Source: Bog-473 sp963817735
GTDB lineage: Bacteria > Actinomycetota > Acidimicrobiia > Acidimicrobiales > RAAP-2
Assembly: GCA_963817735.1 (NCBI GenBank)
Contig: CAWFPP010000013.1
Span: 1-64,000 of the forward strand
DNA length: 64,000 bases
Direction: 5' to 3'
Numbering within the stretch: position 1 is the stretch's first letter; every line of letters begins with the position of its first letter. Below the pieces are notes generated by a model. The model made no database searches, was not told where the DNA came from, and saw nothing but the letters and a program-made list of their open reading frames with translations. The position numbers and the translations under genes are program-made. Of the stretch, positions 52,090-60,039 are shown one piece after another.

Positions 52090-53943
52090 TTATGTCGGGC
52101 TGGTCCCGACGGCCACGCCATTGCTGATCGCGTTGGAGACAGCCGAACCGGAGAATGCGGCATCACCGAAGTTGAAGATGCCCCCGTCCGTGGCGACCAG
52201 CCAGTAGCCGTTGCCATCGGGTGCCGACGAAATGCCGACGATGGGCTTGTTCAACACGATGTTCCCGGTTGAGCCGAAGAAACCGGAATCGCCGTAGTTG
52301 AAGATCCCGCCGTCCGATGCCACCAGCCAGTAGCCGGCGCCGTTCGGATCCGAAGCCATGCCGACGATGGGCTTGTTCAGTGGCTGGCCGCCGCGGGAGC
52401 CGAAGAATCCGGCGTCGGCGTAGCTGAACACGCCGCCGTCGGAGGCCACCAGCCAGTAACCCCCGCCGTCGGGCGTGGACGCGATACCGACGATGGGCTT
52501 GTTCAGGGGTTGACCGCCGCGGGAGCCGAAGAATTTGGCGTCGCCATAGCTGAAAACACCCCCGTCCGAGGCCACGAGCCAGTAGCCGCCACCGTCGGGC
52601 GTGGCCGCCATGCCAACGATGGGCTCGTTCAGGGGCTGACCTCCGCGCGAGCCGAAGAATCCGGCGTCACCGAAGTTGAAGACACCGCCATCGGAGGCCA
52701 CCAGCCAGTAGCCGCCGCCGTCGGGCGTGGCCGCGCTCCCGACGATCGGGGCGTGCAGCGCGATGGCGGCGGCGGAGCCGTGGGGGGCGGCGGTGCCAAA
52801 GGGATAGACAGCACCACTGGCGGTGAACACCCAGTACGACTTACCCCCGACGCTGCTCGGCGGATAGGGCACTGTCAACCCTTCCAGGGCCGGGACCACT
52901 TGATTGGTAGCGAGGACGTTTCCGGTCGTGGTCGTGCCGACTCCCGGGAAAGAGAAGGCGCCGGTATCTGCACCCGAGGTCACCTGGAACGAAAGCAGTG
53001 CCGTCAGCGGGGTGTTCGCCCCCTGGTAGAAGGTCGGGCTGGTGGGCGACTGCCCCAGAGCGAGCAGGGCCTGGATCACAAATGCGGTCGAGTCGGGATC
53101 AGACGTCTCGGGATTGTCGGCCGTGTTCGGGGAATAGGGCCACCCGCCATCGGCGTCCTGGGCGGAGGTCAGGAAGGCCAGAGCGTTTGTCGAGACCGGA
53201 GGCGTCAGTGCGCTCTGCGCGGCGAGACCCTCGATCGCCAGCGACGTGGTGTTCGTGTCCTCATTCGGAAACGCGGCACCAATGGGATCCGGGTCACACG
53301 GAGTGCTGACGTTGTCCGGAAGGGTCCATCCTCCGTTGGCGCACTGCTGGTTCTGGAGCCACGAGATGGACGCGGCATCGGCCTTCACGCCTGCCGCGGC
53401 CAGCGCCGCCAGCGCCAGCCCCTGATCGAAGTTGCCGGCGTTGAAGTCGGCGTCCTGGGCGTCCGTGCCGAACCGGCCCGCGTTGGGCCCACTCCTCTGT
53501 TCCGTCGCCAGAAGCCGCGCAACCAGATTGGTGCCGCCGAAGTTGGAGGGATTAGCGCCCAAGGCATGCGCGGCCAGAATGAGGTTCGCCAACTGCCCGG
53601 GACCGTCACTGCCCTTTACCGCGATGTACGTCGCAGAGTTCGCCTTGAGGTAGGACAGTCCAGCCCGGGCGCCCGTCAGATCGACGGCGGCGGCTCCGAG
53701 GCTCAGCACGGCCTGCACCGTCGCGGACAGGTCCGGGGTTCCGGGGGTGATGTCGTCGATGGTGCCCTGCGGGGTCAATTGACCTCCGAGCCACCCGGCC
53801 GCGGTCTGGGCCACAGGGGTCTGTGGCAGCGTCGGCGGGGCGGCGTCGGCCGGTGTGGCGAGTGTGATCACGGCGGCGGAGGCCAGTACCGTGGCCAGAC
53901 CGACGGCAGGAGCACCCATCAGGGTGCTGCGGACACGTGACAT
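52090..53943 (-). CDS. Secreted alpha/alpha-toroid (prenyltransferase-like) protein with SDGG repeats
   Basis: A 617-aa exported protein. Signal peptide about 1-34 ending ADA. Residues about 38-345 are helical repeats of the squalene-cyclase/prenyltransferase toroid type, with the motifs QNQQCANGGWTLPD and SAQDADGGWPYSP and repeated hairpins (QGLALAALAAAGV, TSLAIEGLAAQSA). This is the fold of the N-terminal domain of intrinsic factor and transcobalamin. Residues about 360-610 are six SDGGVFNFGDAGFFGSRGG-type repeats. No catalytic acid motif is evident, so binding is more likely than cyclisation. First gene behind the cobalamin riboswitch. Confidence 0.83.
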   Translation of the reverse strand: MSRVRSTLMGAPAVGLATVLASAAVITLATPADAAPPTLPQTPVAQTAAGWLGGQLTPQGTIDDITPGTPDLSATVQAVLSLGAAAVDLTGARAGLSYLKANSATYIAVKGSDGPGQLANLILAAHALGANPSNFGGTNLVARLLATEQRSGPNAGRFGTDAQDADFNAGNFDQGLALAALAAAGVKADAASISWLQNQQCANGGWTLPDNVSTPCDPDPIGAAFPNEDTNTTSLAIEGLAAQSALTPPVSTNALAFLTSAQDADGGWPYSPNTADNPETSDPDSTAFVIQALLALGQSPTSPTFYQGANTPLTALLSFQVTSGADTGAFSFPGVGTTTTGNVLATNQVVPALEGLTVPYPPSSVGGKSYWVFTASGAVYPFGTAAPHGSAAAIALHAPIVGSAATPDGGGYWLVASDGGVFNFGDAGFFGSRGGQPLNEPIVGMAATPDGGGYWLVASDGGVFSYGDAKFFGSRGGQPLNKPIVGIASTPDGGGYWLVASDGGVFSYADAGFFGSRGGQPLNKPIVGMASDPNGAGYWLVASDGGIFNYGDSGFFGSTGNIVLNKPIVGISSAPDGNGYWLVATDGGIFNFGDAAFSGSAVSNAISNGVAVGTSPT

Positions 53944-54029
53944 GGTTCTCGCTTCCCGGGCCTCGACCCGGAAAACTCCGCACCAGCGGGGTCACACCGA
54001 GTCCCGGTCCTTGTGTCTCGACGGTGGGA

Positions 54030-54150
54030 ACTCAGCTGCCCTTGAGGTATCCCGGCTCACGGTGTCGCCTCGGCGGCACACCGTTCACGGTTGCGGACCA
54101 GCGCCGGATTTTCACCGGCTTCCCCTCGTGGGCAGTACAGCTACAGCAGT
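54030..54150 (-). promoter_or_regulatory. Cobalamin riboswitch
   Basis: On the minus strand: GGGGAAGCCGGTGAAAATCC, then GGC (54103-54119 region), GGTCCGCAACCGTGA (54086-54099 region), and GAGCCGGGATACCTC (54044-54058). These are the conserved blocks of the cobalamin aptamer in order and spacing, lying 90 bases ahead of the toroid-protein start. A downstream hairpin (CCGGGTCGAGGCCCGG) next to the start may block ribosome access when cobalamin is bound; that part is inference. Confidence 0.93.
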
Positions 54151-54317
54151 TCTTGCTGAGCGTACGGTACCACGGTGGGCCAGCCAGGCCCCGTGGCGAC
54201 GCGGGCGGTCCGGCCACGACGGCGTTCCGTGCCTTGGGACCATCAATTCCCTCCGCCGTGGCACTCATTGTCGTCTTGACGTCGCAAACCGTGGCGCGAC
54301 AGCGTACGTACGTGGCA

Positions 54318-55412
54318 ATGGGGAACCGGCCGGAGGTGCAGACGGCACCGGCGCCGATCGTGGCGCTGGACGTCTCGCTGCTGGCGGCGCACTTCGCCGC
54401 CGCCCTGGCCCGGGTGCCGTTCCGCCATCCATTCAGCGGCGATTCGTCGCGGCTCTCCAACTTGGGCAACACCGTCACCCGCGAGGTCATTCGCGCGTTC
54501 ATGGGGTATTCCCTGTCGCTCCGCATCCCCGAGTTCCGTTCACTTGAACTGGTGCTCGACGACATCTGCAAGGTGATCATGCCGCCCCTCGTCCGCTCTC
54601 TCGACGTCGAGGGCCGCCCGGCCGAGTTCGGTGGCGTGCCGGGGATCATCTACGTGCCGCGGCACCAGATGCCCGAGGGGTTCGTGCTCTATCTGCACGG
54701 CGGCGGCTACATCGGCACCTCGCCGAACATGTACGCGTTCTTCACGGCACAGGTGTGCCGCCGGACCGGCTGCGCCGTTTTCGTGGCCGACTACCGCCTG
54801 GCCCCGGAGTTCCCCTACCCGGCCGGCGCGGAGGACGCGTCTGCGATCTATTACGCGCTGATCCGGCGGGGCGTCCCGCGCGAGCGCATCTTTCTGGCGG
54901 GCGACTCGGGGGGCGGCGGGCTGGCCAACACCATGCTTCTCGAAGACCCTGCACGGATCAAACCTGTGCGTCCGGCGGGTCTCCTGCTCTTCTCGCCCGA
55001 GGTCGACCTCCGCCTCGACGAGGACTCGGTCACGGCGAACGCCGATCACGACATCTTGCCGTGGAACATCCCCACGTCGGCATACCTCCACGGCGCCGAT
55101 ATAGGCAGCAGCCCCGTGTCGCCGCTGAGCGCCGACCTGAGCGGATTCCCACCGACCTGCGTCACCTGGGGCGGCGACGAGATGTTCCGCGATGCCATAC
55201 GTCGCTACGCCGACCGCCTCCGCGCCGCGGGCGTCCCCACGCACGGCGAGGAGTTCGAGGGGATGTTCCACGTCTTCGAGATCCTGATGCCCTGGGCCGA
55301 CAACAGTCACGAGGTCTTCGCCCACGTGCACCGGTTCATCGCACGTGTCCTAGGCCACGCGCCACCACTGGGTTCCACAGACCTGAGTGAGGCCCTCGCC
55401 TTGGAGCGCTGA
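54318..55412 (+). CDS. Alpha/beta hydrolase, hormone-sensitive-lipase family
   Basis: A 364-aa esterase/lipase-type enzyme. Oxyanion motif YLHGGGYIGTS (about 121-131), nucleophile elbow AGDSGGGGLA, catalytic Asp in TWGGDEMFRDA, and His in GMFHVFEIL, so the triad is complete. VADYRLAPEFPYPAG is typical of the family. An N-terminal part (about 1-110) forms the cap. It would cleave carboxylic esters, perhaps lipid-derived; no signal peptide. ATG 54318 is chosen because the frame before it overlaps the riboswitch. It converges with the CoA-transferase, stops 2 bases apart. Confidence 0.92.
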   Translation: MGNRPEVQTAPAPIVALDVSLLAAHFAAALARVPFRHPFSGDSSRLSNLGNTVTREVIRAFMGYSLSLRIPEFRSLELVLDDICKVIMPPLVRSLDVEGRPAEFGGVPGIIYVPRHQMPEGFVLYLHGGGYIGTSPNMYAFFTAQVCRRTGCAVFVADYRLAPEFPYPAGAEDASAIYYALIRRGVPRERIFLAGDSGGGGLANTMLLEDPARIKPVRPAGLLLFSPEVDLRLDEDSVTANADHDILPWNIPTSAYLHGADIGSSPVSPLSADLSGFPPTCVTWGGDEMFRDAIRRYADRLRAAGVPTHGEEFEGMFHVFEILMPWADNSHEVFAHVHRFIARVLGHAPPLGSTDLSEALALER

Positions 55413-55414
55413 GG

Positions 55415-56713
55415 TCAGGCCCAGTCGAGCCCGTCGGCCGCCTTGCGCAGGTCGCGACGGAACTCCGGATGGGCGATGTCGACCAGCAGGTGCGCCCGCT
55501 CGCGCACGGTCCGACCTGTGAGTTCGGCCGCTCCGTATTCGGTGATCACGACGCCCGTGTGATGGCGCGGCGTCGAGACGACCGAACCCTCGGGCGGGAC
55601 GCCCACGATGCGGGACACGACCTCGCCGTCACGCTGGCTCGTCGAACGGAGACAGATCAGCGAGTGGGCGTCGAGGTGGAGCTCGGCGCCCGCGACGAAG
55701 TCTTCGTGCCCACCGACTCCCGATATCTGGCGCCCGTCGATGTTGTCGGCCATGACCTGGCCGTACAGATCGACCGCGAGGGCGCCGTTGATGGAGACCA
55801 GATTGGCATTGTTGGAGATCACGCTGGGGTCGTTGACCGTTTCCACCGGGAGAAAGGCCACTGCGTCGTTGCCGTCGAGCCAGCGGTAGAGCTCGGCAAC
55901 GCCCAGCGCGAAGGTCGTCACCGACACGCCGTCGAACACGCCCTTGGCGTCGTTGGTGACCTTTCCGGCCTGGTGCAGCCGCATGAGCCCGGTGGTGAAC
56001 ATCTCCGAATGGATGCCGAACCCACCGAGCGGCCCGCGCGCCAGCTCTGCCGCCACGACATTGGGGATCGCCCCGATGCCCGTCTGCAACGTCGACCCGT
56101 CATCCACATAGGCGAGTGCGTGACGTGCAATGGCCTCGTCGGCCTCGCTGACCGGCGGGTCTTCGAGTGCGAACGGTGCACCGTCGGACTCGACGAGCAC
56201 GTCGATCACGTCCAGCGGAATTGTGTTGTCGTAGCGCGGCAGGCTCCTTGTGCGCGGCAGGTGCGGGTTCACCTCGACGATGAGCAGTCTGTCGGGATCC
56301 CGTCCGGCGCGGAGTAGCTCGTCACGCGTCCCACCCAAGTGCAGCGAGAGATTGACTCTGCCGTCCTCATCGGGCGGAGCACCCTGTACCACCATCACGC
56401 GAGGCGCGAACCGGGCCATGATCGGTCCCATCTGCCGGAAGCCTCCCGGCACCAGCTCGACGCGGTGACCCTGTGCGAGGTGCAGACGCTCCGCCGGCCC
56501 GAAGAAACCGCATCGGTAGCTCACCCCGGACCGCGTGAAGACCTCGTAGACGTTGAGGCACAGCGCACCGCCTATCTGCAGGTCCTCCCAGTCGGTACGG
56601 GTTCCGAGCGCGGTCAACAAGGCGTCAGGGATACCCGGGCCGAGCCCGAAGCCGATCTGATCGACCGGCCGGACCAGCGCAACGGCCTCCTGCAGGGTGC
56701 GAACGGGCGGCAT
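55415..56713 (-). CDS. Acetyl-CoA hydrolase/transferase family CoA-transferase
   Basis: A 432-aa family I CoA-transferase. N-terminal CoA-binding part with IGFGLGPGIPDALL, central VVQGAPPDEDGRVNLSLHLG, then LQTGIGAIPNVVAAELA, the catalytic Glu in GIHSEMFTTGLM, and C-terminal VGGHEDFVAGAELH and ITEYGAAELTGRTVRERAHL. It moves CoA between acyl-CoA and a carboxylate such as acetate, succinate or 4-hydroxybutyrate; which one cannot be told. ATG 56713 gives the family N-terminus. A DosR-like site lies 240 bases upstream. Confidence 0.92.
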   Translation of the reverse strand: MPPVRTLQEAVALVRPVDQIGFGLGPGIPDALLTALGTRTDWEDLQIGGALCLNVYEVFTRSGVSYRCGFFGPAERLHLAQGHRVELVPGGFRQMGPIMARFAPRVMVVQGAPPDEDGRVNLSLHLGGTRDELLRAGRDPDRLLIVEVNPHLPRTRSLPRYDNTIPLDVIDVLVESDGAPFALEDPPVSEADEAIARHALAYVDDGSTLQTGIGAIPNVVAAELARGPLGGFGIHSEMFTTGLMRLHQAGKVTNDAKGVFDGVSVTTFALGVAELYRWLDGNDAVAFLPVETVNDPSVISNNANLVSINGALAVDLYGQVMADNIDGRQISGVGGHEDFVAGAELHLDAHSLICLRSTSQRDGEVVSRIVGVPPEGSVVSTPRHHTGVVITEYGAAELTGRTVRERAHLLVDIAHPEFRRDLRKAADGLDWA

Positions 56714-56866
56714 GGGCTCCACTCTGCACCAGATCAGCCGTGACCACGGAGTTCGATCGCCGCGCCTCCCAGAGACGGGCAATCCATGACTTTCGGCTCT
56801 ACCCCCACCCGGGGTGCATCAACAGAATGACCGGGACACCCTCCTCTTCCCAGACAAAGGTGCTTG

Positions 56867-56901
56867 GAGAATGGCGGCCACCCCCCTCGGTCGCCATTTT
56901 C
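56867..56901. repeat. Intergenic hairpin
   Basis: GAGAATGGCGGCC (56867-56879) and GGTCGCCATTTTC (56889-56901) form 13 pairs with two G-U in RNA, 9-base loop, no U-run. It lies in the 476-base gap (56714-57189) between divergent genes, otherwise without a gene. Confidence 0.5.
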
Positions 56902-56955
56902 CAATTCCGGGGTTGCGGCCCGAGCGGGTGACCATCCCGAGAAACCCCTGTGTTT

Positions 56956-56969
56956 GGGACCTACGGCCC
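56956..56969. promoter_or_regulatory. Candidate DosR/DevR-type box
   Basis: GGGACCTACGGCCC fits the core GGGAC-N4-GNCCC of the dormancy-regulon box, preceded by TTT. It lies between the CoA-transferase gene and a small hypothetical gene, near a DosR-like regulator gene. Weak by itself. Confidence 0.35.
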
Positions 56970-57189
56970 TGCCGGATGTGGGCCCGCCGTTGCATGCTTG
57001 CGTGAGTACCCGTGAGGGGGACCGACGGGAACGGTGGGACAAGGAGGGTCGGTGAGGGGAAGCCATCTGGTCGTCGCGACGACTGGTCCGCGGCATTGGG
57101 CGCGTCAGCCGGGTACGCGCGGCACGACGGGTCGCGACGAGGAGACCGCGTCGGCTCAGGGGCAGAGGCGGGCGGTAACGGAGCAGGCG

Positions 57190-57504
57190 ATGTCGATGTA
57201 CACCCAGCTTCTCCAGAGCGCCTTGGGGCAGCGCAGTCCCGTCATTGTGCGTTCGACCGAACGCGGCGCGCTCGATGCGGTGCGACGCTGCCGCGGGGAG
57301 CTCGAGGAGGACAGGCCGCCGCCAACCGACTCCGATGCGGTCCCCGTCGCCCTTTCCCTCGAAATCGGCTACGACGTCGCGCTGCTCGAGCTGGCCGAGG
57401 TGGTGGGCATCGAGTCGGACCCGAGCCGCTTCGAGCAGCCACTGCACGAGCGCGCCCGCCTGGAGCGGGCTCTCCGGGCGCGCGGCATCATGCTGCACCC
57501 GTAA
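57190..57504 (+). CDS. Small hypothetical protein
   Basis: A 104-aa protein: LLQSALGQRSPVIVRSTERG, a charged helix (ALDAVRRCRGELEEDRPPP), then VALSLEIGYDVALLELAEVVGIE and a C-terminal helix (ERARLERALRARGI). No signal or membrane segment. I do not recognise it; small proteins like this occur next to DosR-type genes in actinobacteria. ATG 57190 follows CGGAGCAGG; ATG 57196 is an alternative. It converges with the regulator gene. Confidence 0.65.
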   Translation: MSMYTQLLQSALGQRSPVIVRSTERGALDAVRRCRGELEEDRPPPTDSDAVPVALSLEIGYDVALLELAEVVGIESDPSRFEQPLHERARLERALRARGIMLHP

Positions 57505-57561
57505 TCCGTGTCGGGCGCCAGGACAGCCCCGCCGGCTTGAGACCCTGTTCAGCGCCTGCGA

Positions 57562-58245
57562 TCAGGTGCCGGTGGCGTCGCTGCGCATCTCATAGGTCGA
57601 TCGCTCGTGCAGACGGGCGGCGAACGTTGCCGCCTGGGTGCGACGGTCCATGCCGAGCTTGGCCAACAAGTTGGAGACGTAGTTCTTCACGGTCTTCTCG
57701 GCCAGGAACATCGTGTCCGCGATCTCGCGATTGGTGTAACCCTCTGCAATGAGATCGAGAATCCGCCGCTCCTGCGGGGTGAGGCTGGCCAGCCGTGGGT
57801 CCATGTGCGGCCCGTCACGCAACCGGTCGAGGACTCGCTCGGTCAAGGAGGGGTCGAGCAGCGACTCGCCCGCACCGACGCGGCGGATCGTCTCGATCAG
57901 ATCGAGGCCACCCACCTGCTTCAGGACGTAGCCGGCGGCCCCCGCCATGACGGAGGCGACGAGCGCCTCGTCGTCGGCGTAGGACGTCAACATCACACAG
58001 GCGATCTGCGGCGACGTCGCTCGGATCTCGCGGCAGACCTCGACGCCGCTGCCGTCCGGCAGCCTGACATCGAGAATGGCGACGTCGGGCTGCGCAGCCG
58101 GAATGCGCTCCAGGGCGTCAGCCACCGTGCCAGCCTCACCCACCACGTCGATGCCGTGACCGGCCTCGAGTAAGGCACGCAGACCCGTCCGGACGACCTC
58201 GTGGTCGTCAAGGAGGAAGACGCCCAGTGGCACTGGCCACATCAT
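57562..58245 (-). CDS. NarL/FixJ response regulator, DosR/DevR-like
   Basis: A 227-aa response regulator. Receiver domain: VFLLDDHEVVRTGLRALLEA (acidic pair), phospho-acceptor Asp in DVAILDVRLPDGSG, Thr in MLTSYADDEAL, Lys in YVLKQVGG. LuxR HTH (about 155-215): LTPQERRILDLIAEGYTNRE, then IADTMFLAEKTVKNYVSNLL. The sequence around both domains (LDVRLPDGSGVEVCRE; MFLAEKTVKNYVS; KLGMDRRTQAA) is strikingly like mycobacterial DosR, the hypoxia/dormancy regulator. No histidine kinase gene is in the window. ATG 58245. Divergent from a universal stress protein gene, a typical DosR target. Confidence 0.9.
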   Translation of the reverse strand: MMWPVPLGVFLLDDHEVVRTGLRALLEAGHGIDVVGEAGTVADALERIPAAQPDVAILDVRLPDGSGVEVCREIRATSPQIACVMLTSYADDEALVASVMAGAAGYVLKQVGGLDLIETIRRVGAGESLLDPSLTERVLDRLRDGPHMDPRLASLTPQERRILDLIAEGYTNREIADTMFLAEKTVKNYVSNLLAKLGMDRRTQAATFAARLHERSTYEMRSDATGT

Positions 58246-58410
58246 CGCATTCCGGCCACACGGCTGCGACTCGCCTGAGGAGGTCGCGTCGCTCGCTCGA
58301 TATGCTGGGAGCCGTGCGATCCGCACGTTGCAGAGGTCGATGTCGCGGCGTCTGACGCCGGGCACCGGCCCGTCGGTGAGCCCGAATTCCACCACGGAGG
58401 ATGCAGACCA

Positions 58411-58857
58411 ATGAGTGCACAACCGTCTTCGGACACCGGCAGGATCGTGGTCGGCTTCGACGGCTCGGACTCTTCGCTCGACGCCCTTTCCTGGGCGGTT
58501 CGCCAAGCGATCCTCACGGAGAGCACCCTCGAGATCGTGATGACATGGGAGTGGCCGCAGAGCTACGGCTGGGCCGTGCCGGTCCCCGAGGACTTCGACC
58601 CCGAATCCGACATTCGCCAGGCTCTTGACACTGCCGTTGCGGACGTGCTGACCGACCACCCCACCCTCAAAGTGGAAGCCAGGTTGATCAGTGGGCATCC
58701 CGCGCCCGCCCTCGTCGAGGCGTCCAAGGGAGCCGACCTGCTCGTCGTCGGCAGCCGTGGCCACGGGGAGTTCGTTGGCATGTTGATCGGCTCGGTCAGC
58801 GAATACTGCGTGACGAACGCGCACTGCCCCGTGCTCGTGCATCGACTACCCAGCTAG
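58411..58857 (+). CDS. Universal stress protein (UspA family)
   Basis: A 148-aa single-domain Usp: RIVVGFDGSDSSLDALSWAV at the start and the ATP-binding motif GSRGHGEFVGMLIGSVSEYC (G-2x-G-9x-G-S/T), then CPVLVHR. It binds ATP and acts in stress survival; in DosR regulons, Usp genes are among the main members. ATG 58411, GGAGG upstream at 8 bases. Its stop overlaps that of the convergent deacetylase gene within CTAG. Confidence 0.95.
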   Translation: MSAQPSSDTGRIVVGFDGSDSSLDALSWAVRQAILTESTLEIVMTWEWPQSYGWAVPVPEDFDPESDIRQALDTAVADVLTDHPTLKVEARLISGHPAPALVEASKGADLLVVGSRGHGEFVGMLIGSVSEYCVTNAHCPVLVHRLPS

Positions 58858-59891
58858 GCGGACTCCGCTCCCACCGCGTCCACGGCGCGCCGCCGCGCCG
58901 TGCCGCTTGCCCGCAGCTGGGCCAGCCCGGGGCCGCCTGCCGTGGGCGGGGGTCCGTCTCTCCCGCCGCCGAGCAGCGCGCACAGTGTCGCCTGCACCGA
59001 CGACGTCAGCGCGGCGGCCTGGTATCCGCCTTCGAGGAACAGGGCGAGCCGGCCCGGCCGTGGCGCGAATCCCCGTACGACGCGGGCGAGCTCGGCGAAG
59101 TCCCCGCTCGACAATTGCAGGTCGCCGAGCGGATCGTCCCGGTGGGCGTCGAACCCGCACGAGACCAGGACCCAATCCGGTGCGAACTCTTCGATACCGG
59201 TGCGCGCCTCCTCGTCGAGGGCGGCCCGCACGACATCGCCCGTCGCTCCCGGTGGCAATGGGAAGTTGAGCGTGAGTCCCGGCGCGGCCGGGCCACCCAC
59301 CTCGTCGACGCGGCCCGTACCCGGATAGAGGGGATGCTGATGGGTCGAGACGTAGAGAACGAGCGAGTCGTCCCAGAAGATGTCCTGAGTGCCGTTGCCG
59401 TGGTGCACGTCCCAGTCCACGATGAGAACCCGCTCGCCCCGCGCCGTGCGCGACGCCGCAGCGACCGCCACGTTGTTGATGAGACAGAACCCCATGGCCC
59501 GGTCGGCGGAGGCGTGATGACCGGGTGGACGCACCGGGACGAAGGCGATGCCCTCGTCACGCTCTTCCAGTGTCTGCAGCGCAGCGAGACCCGCTCCCGC
59601 GGCGCGTCGGGCCGCGGCCCACGAGTCCACCCCGGCAAAGGTGTCGGCGTCGATGTTCCCGCCCCCTTCGGCGCAGAACGACGCCAGCTGGCTGAGATAC
59701 GCCCGGTCGTGCACGCGCGCCAGCTCGTCCAGGGATGCCTCCGCGAAAGCCGGCGCAACGATCTCGTGCTCGGGTCCGAGCGCGTGCACGCCCTCCATGA
59801 CGGCAGCGAGGCGGGTGGGACGCTCCGGATGGCGGGGGCCGCCATCGTGCTCCGCGAGCCCCGCTGGCCCGGCGACGACAAGCGTCGTCAT
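58854..59891 (-). CDS. Histone-deacetylase-like / acetylpolyamine amidohydrolase family enzyme
   Basis: A 345-aa zinc amidohydrolase: HPERPTRLAAVMEGV at the N-terminus, VRPPGHHAS (general-base His pair), LIVDWDVHHGNGTQDIFW (zinc Asp and His), YVSTHQHPLYPGTG, and SCGFDAHRDDPLG (third zinc ligand Asp), with FLEGGY giving the Gly-Gly-Tyr lid. All catalytic positions are present. It deacetylates acetyl-lysine, acetylpolyamines or acetoin-related substrates; which cannot be told. ATG 59891; the longer frame runs into the divergent gene's promoter. Confidence 0.92.
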   Translation of the reverse strand: MTTLVVAGPAGLAEHDGGPRHPERPTRLAAVMEGVHALGPEHEIVAPAFAEASLDELARVHDRAYLSQLASFCAEGGGNIDADTFAGVDSWAAARRAAGAGLAALQTLEERDEGIAFVPVRPPGHHASADRAMGFCLINNVAVAAASRTARGERVLIVDWDVHHGNGTQDIFWDDSLVLYVSTHQHPLYPGTGRVDEVGGPAAPGLTLNFPLPPGATGDVVRAALDEEARTGIEEFAPDWVLVSCGFDAHRDDPLGDLQLSSGDFAELARVVRGFAPRPGRLALFLEGGYQAAALTSSVQATLCALLGGGRDGPPPTAGGPGLAQLRASGTARRRAVDAVGAESA

Positions 59892-60039
59892 CGGGCGACC
59901 GCGTGACGCCGAACAGCGGGCGAGCCGGTTGGCGTGGCAGCCATGGTGCCTCCCTCGGCACATGCTACGTCCACCGCCCATCGCCCACCGTCCCCCCTCG
60001 GAGCCGCCGGTCCTAGGCTGGTTGGTGATGGGAGAAGTC

